From an uncultured Prevotella sp. (lineage in GTDB: Bacteria > Bacteroidota > Bacteroidia > Bacteroidales > Bacteroidaceae): a stretch of DNA of 15,109 nt. The translations under genes and the position numbers were made by a program. Below the pieces are notes generated by a model. That model searched no databases and had not been told where the DNA came from. It saw only the letters and a program-made list of their open reading frames with translations. Shown here one piece after another: positions 15,085 through 15,109 of this stretch (its first letter is position 1; the number at the start of each line of letters is the position of its first letter). The DNA is taken from positions 1 through 15,109 of the forward strand of contig CAAHDP010000136.1 of NCBI GenBank assembly GCA_900770515.1, given 5' to 3'.

Positions 15085-15106
15085 GAACTTTCGCATGTTG
15101 TTCAAG
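15083..15106 (+). repeat. 24-bp interspersed repeat, copy 2
   Basis: Matches 12311-12334 at 23 of 24 positions. It directly abuts the MITE-like element and runs to within 3 bases of the window end, so a longer shared element could continue outside. Confidence 0.8.
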
Positions 15107-15109
15107 TAC

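Noticed and set aside
1..15109. tRNA, rRNA, CRISPR or prophage genes
   Set aside because: No cloverleaf, rRNA segment or phage structural gene could be seen on either strand by eye.

Overview
The window looks like chromosomal DNA of a gut or oral Bacteroidales species, most likely Prevotellaceae (Prevotella/Segatella type). Three signs point there. Promoters fit the Bacteroidetes pattern TTTG-N20-TAnnTTTG (upstream of leuA and of perR). Ribosome binding sites are weak and A-rich. Protein sequences and gene neighbourhoods match that group. Species assignment is inference; no rRNA gene is present.

Region 1 (1-1920, minus strand) is the head of a leucine biosynthesis operon: leuA followed by the first 41 codons of leuC. 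The 5' leader of leuA is the most informative regulatory piece here. A consensus promoter (1887-1918) is followed by a 28-codon leader peptide (1764-1850) with Ile-Ile-Ile and several Leu and Val codons. A strong hairpin terminator follows (1702-1744). An 8-base segment of the leader-peptide coding region (1781-1788) is perfectly complementary to the terminator's 5' arm (1725-1732). This is the layout expected of ribosome-mediated attenuation by branched-chain amino acids.

Region 2 (2031-8886, minus strand) is a co-directional run: a DEDDy 3'-5' exonuclease, an RlmI-type 23S rRNA methyltransferase, a substrate-binding-protein-like lipoprotein, an 818-residue TPR-like protein of unknown function, and replicative helicase DnaB. 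The last two overlap by 11 nt. A 23-bp tandem repeat sits at the end of dnaB.

Region 3 (8887-12310) starts with a divergent promoter region of mirror symmetry. It leads right into ftsK (chromosome translocase) and lolA (lipoprotein carrier), a pairing also known from Proteobacteria. They are separated by a long hairpin.

Region 4 (12311-14819) holds a REP-like palindrome cluster, a sugar/N-acetylhexosamine kinase-like gene of the APH fold, a 17-bp-arm hairpin, then perR and a reverse-type rubrerythrin. Those last two form a peroxide-sensing and peroxide-detoxifying pair that ends in a strong terminator.

Region 5 (14820-15109) has no gene but is dense in repeats. It contains two copies (plus fragments) of a 32-bp CACAGAT-type interspersed repeat, a 110-bp MITE-like element with terminal inverted repeats and a 6-bp target duplication, and a second copy of a 24-bp repeat first seen at 12311. 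The genes are ordinary core genes; the novelty is in the leu leader and the repeat elements.
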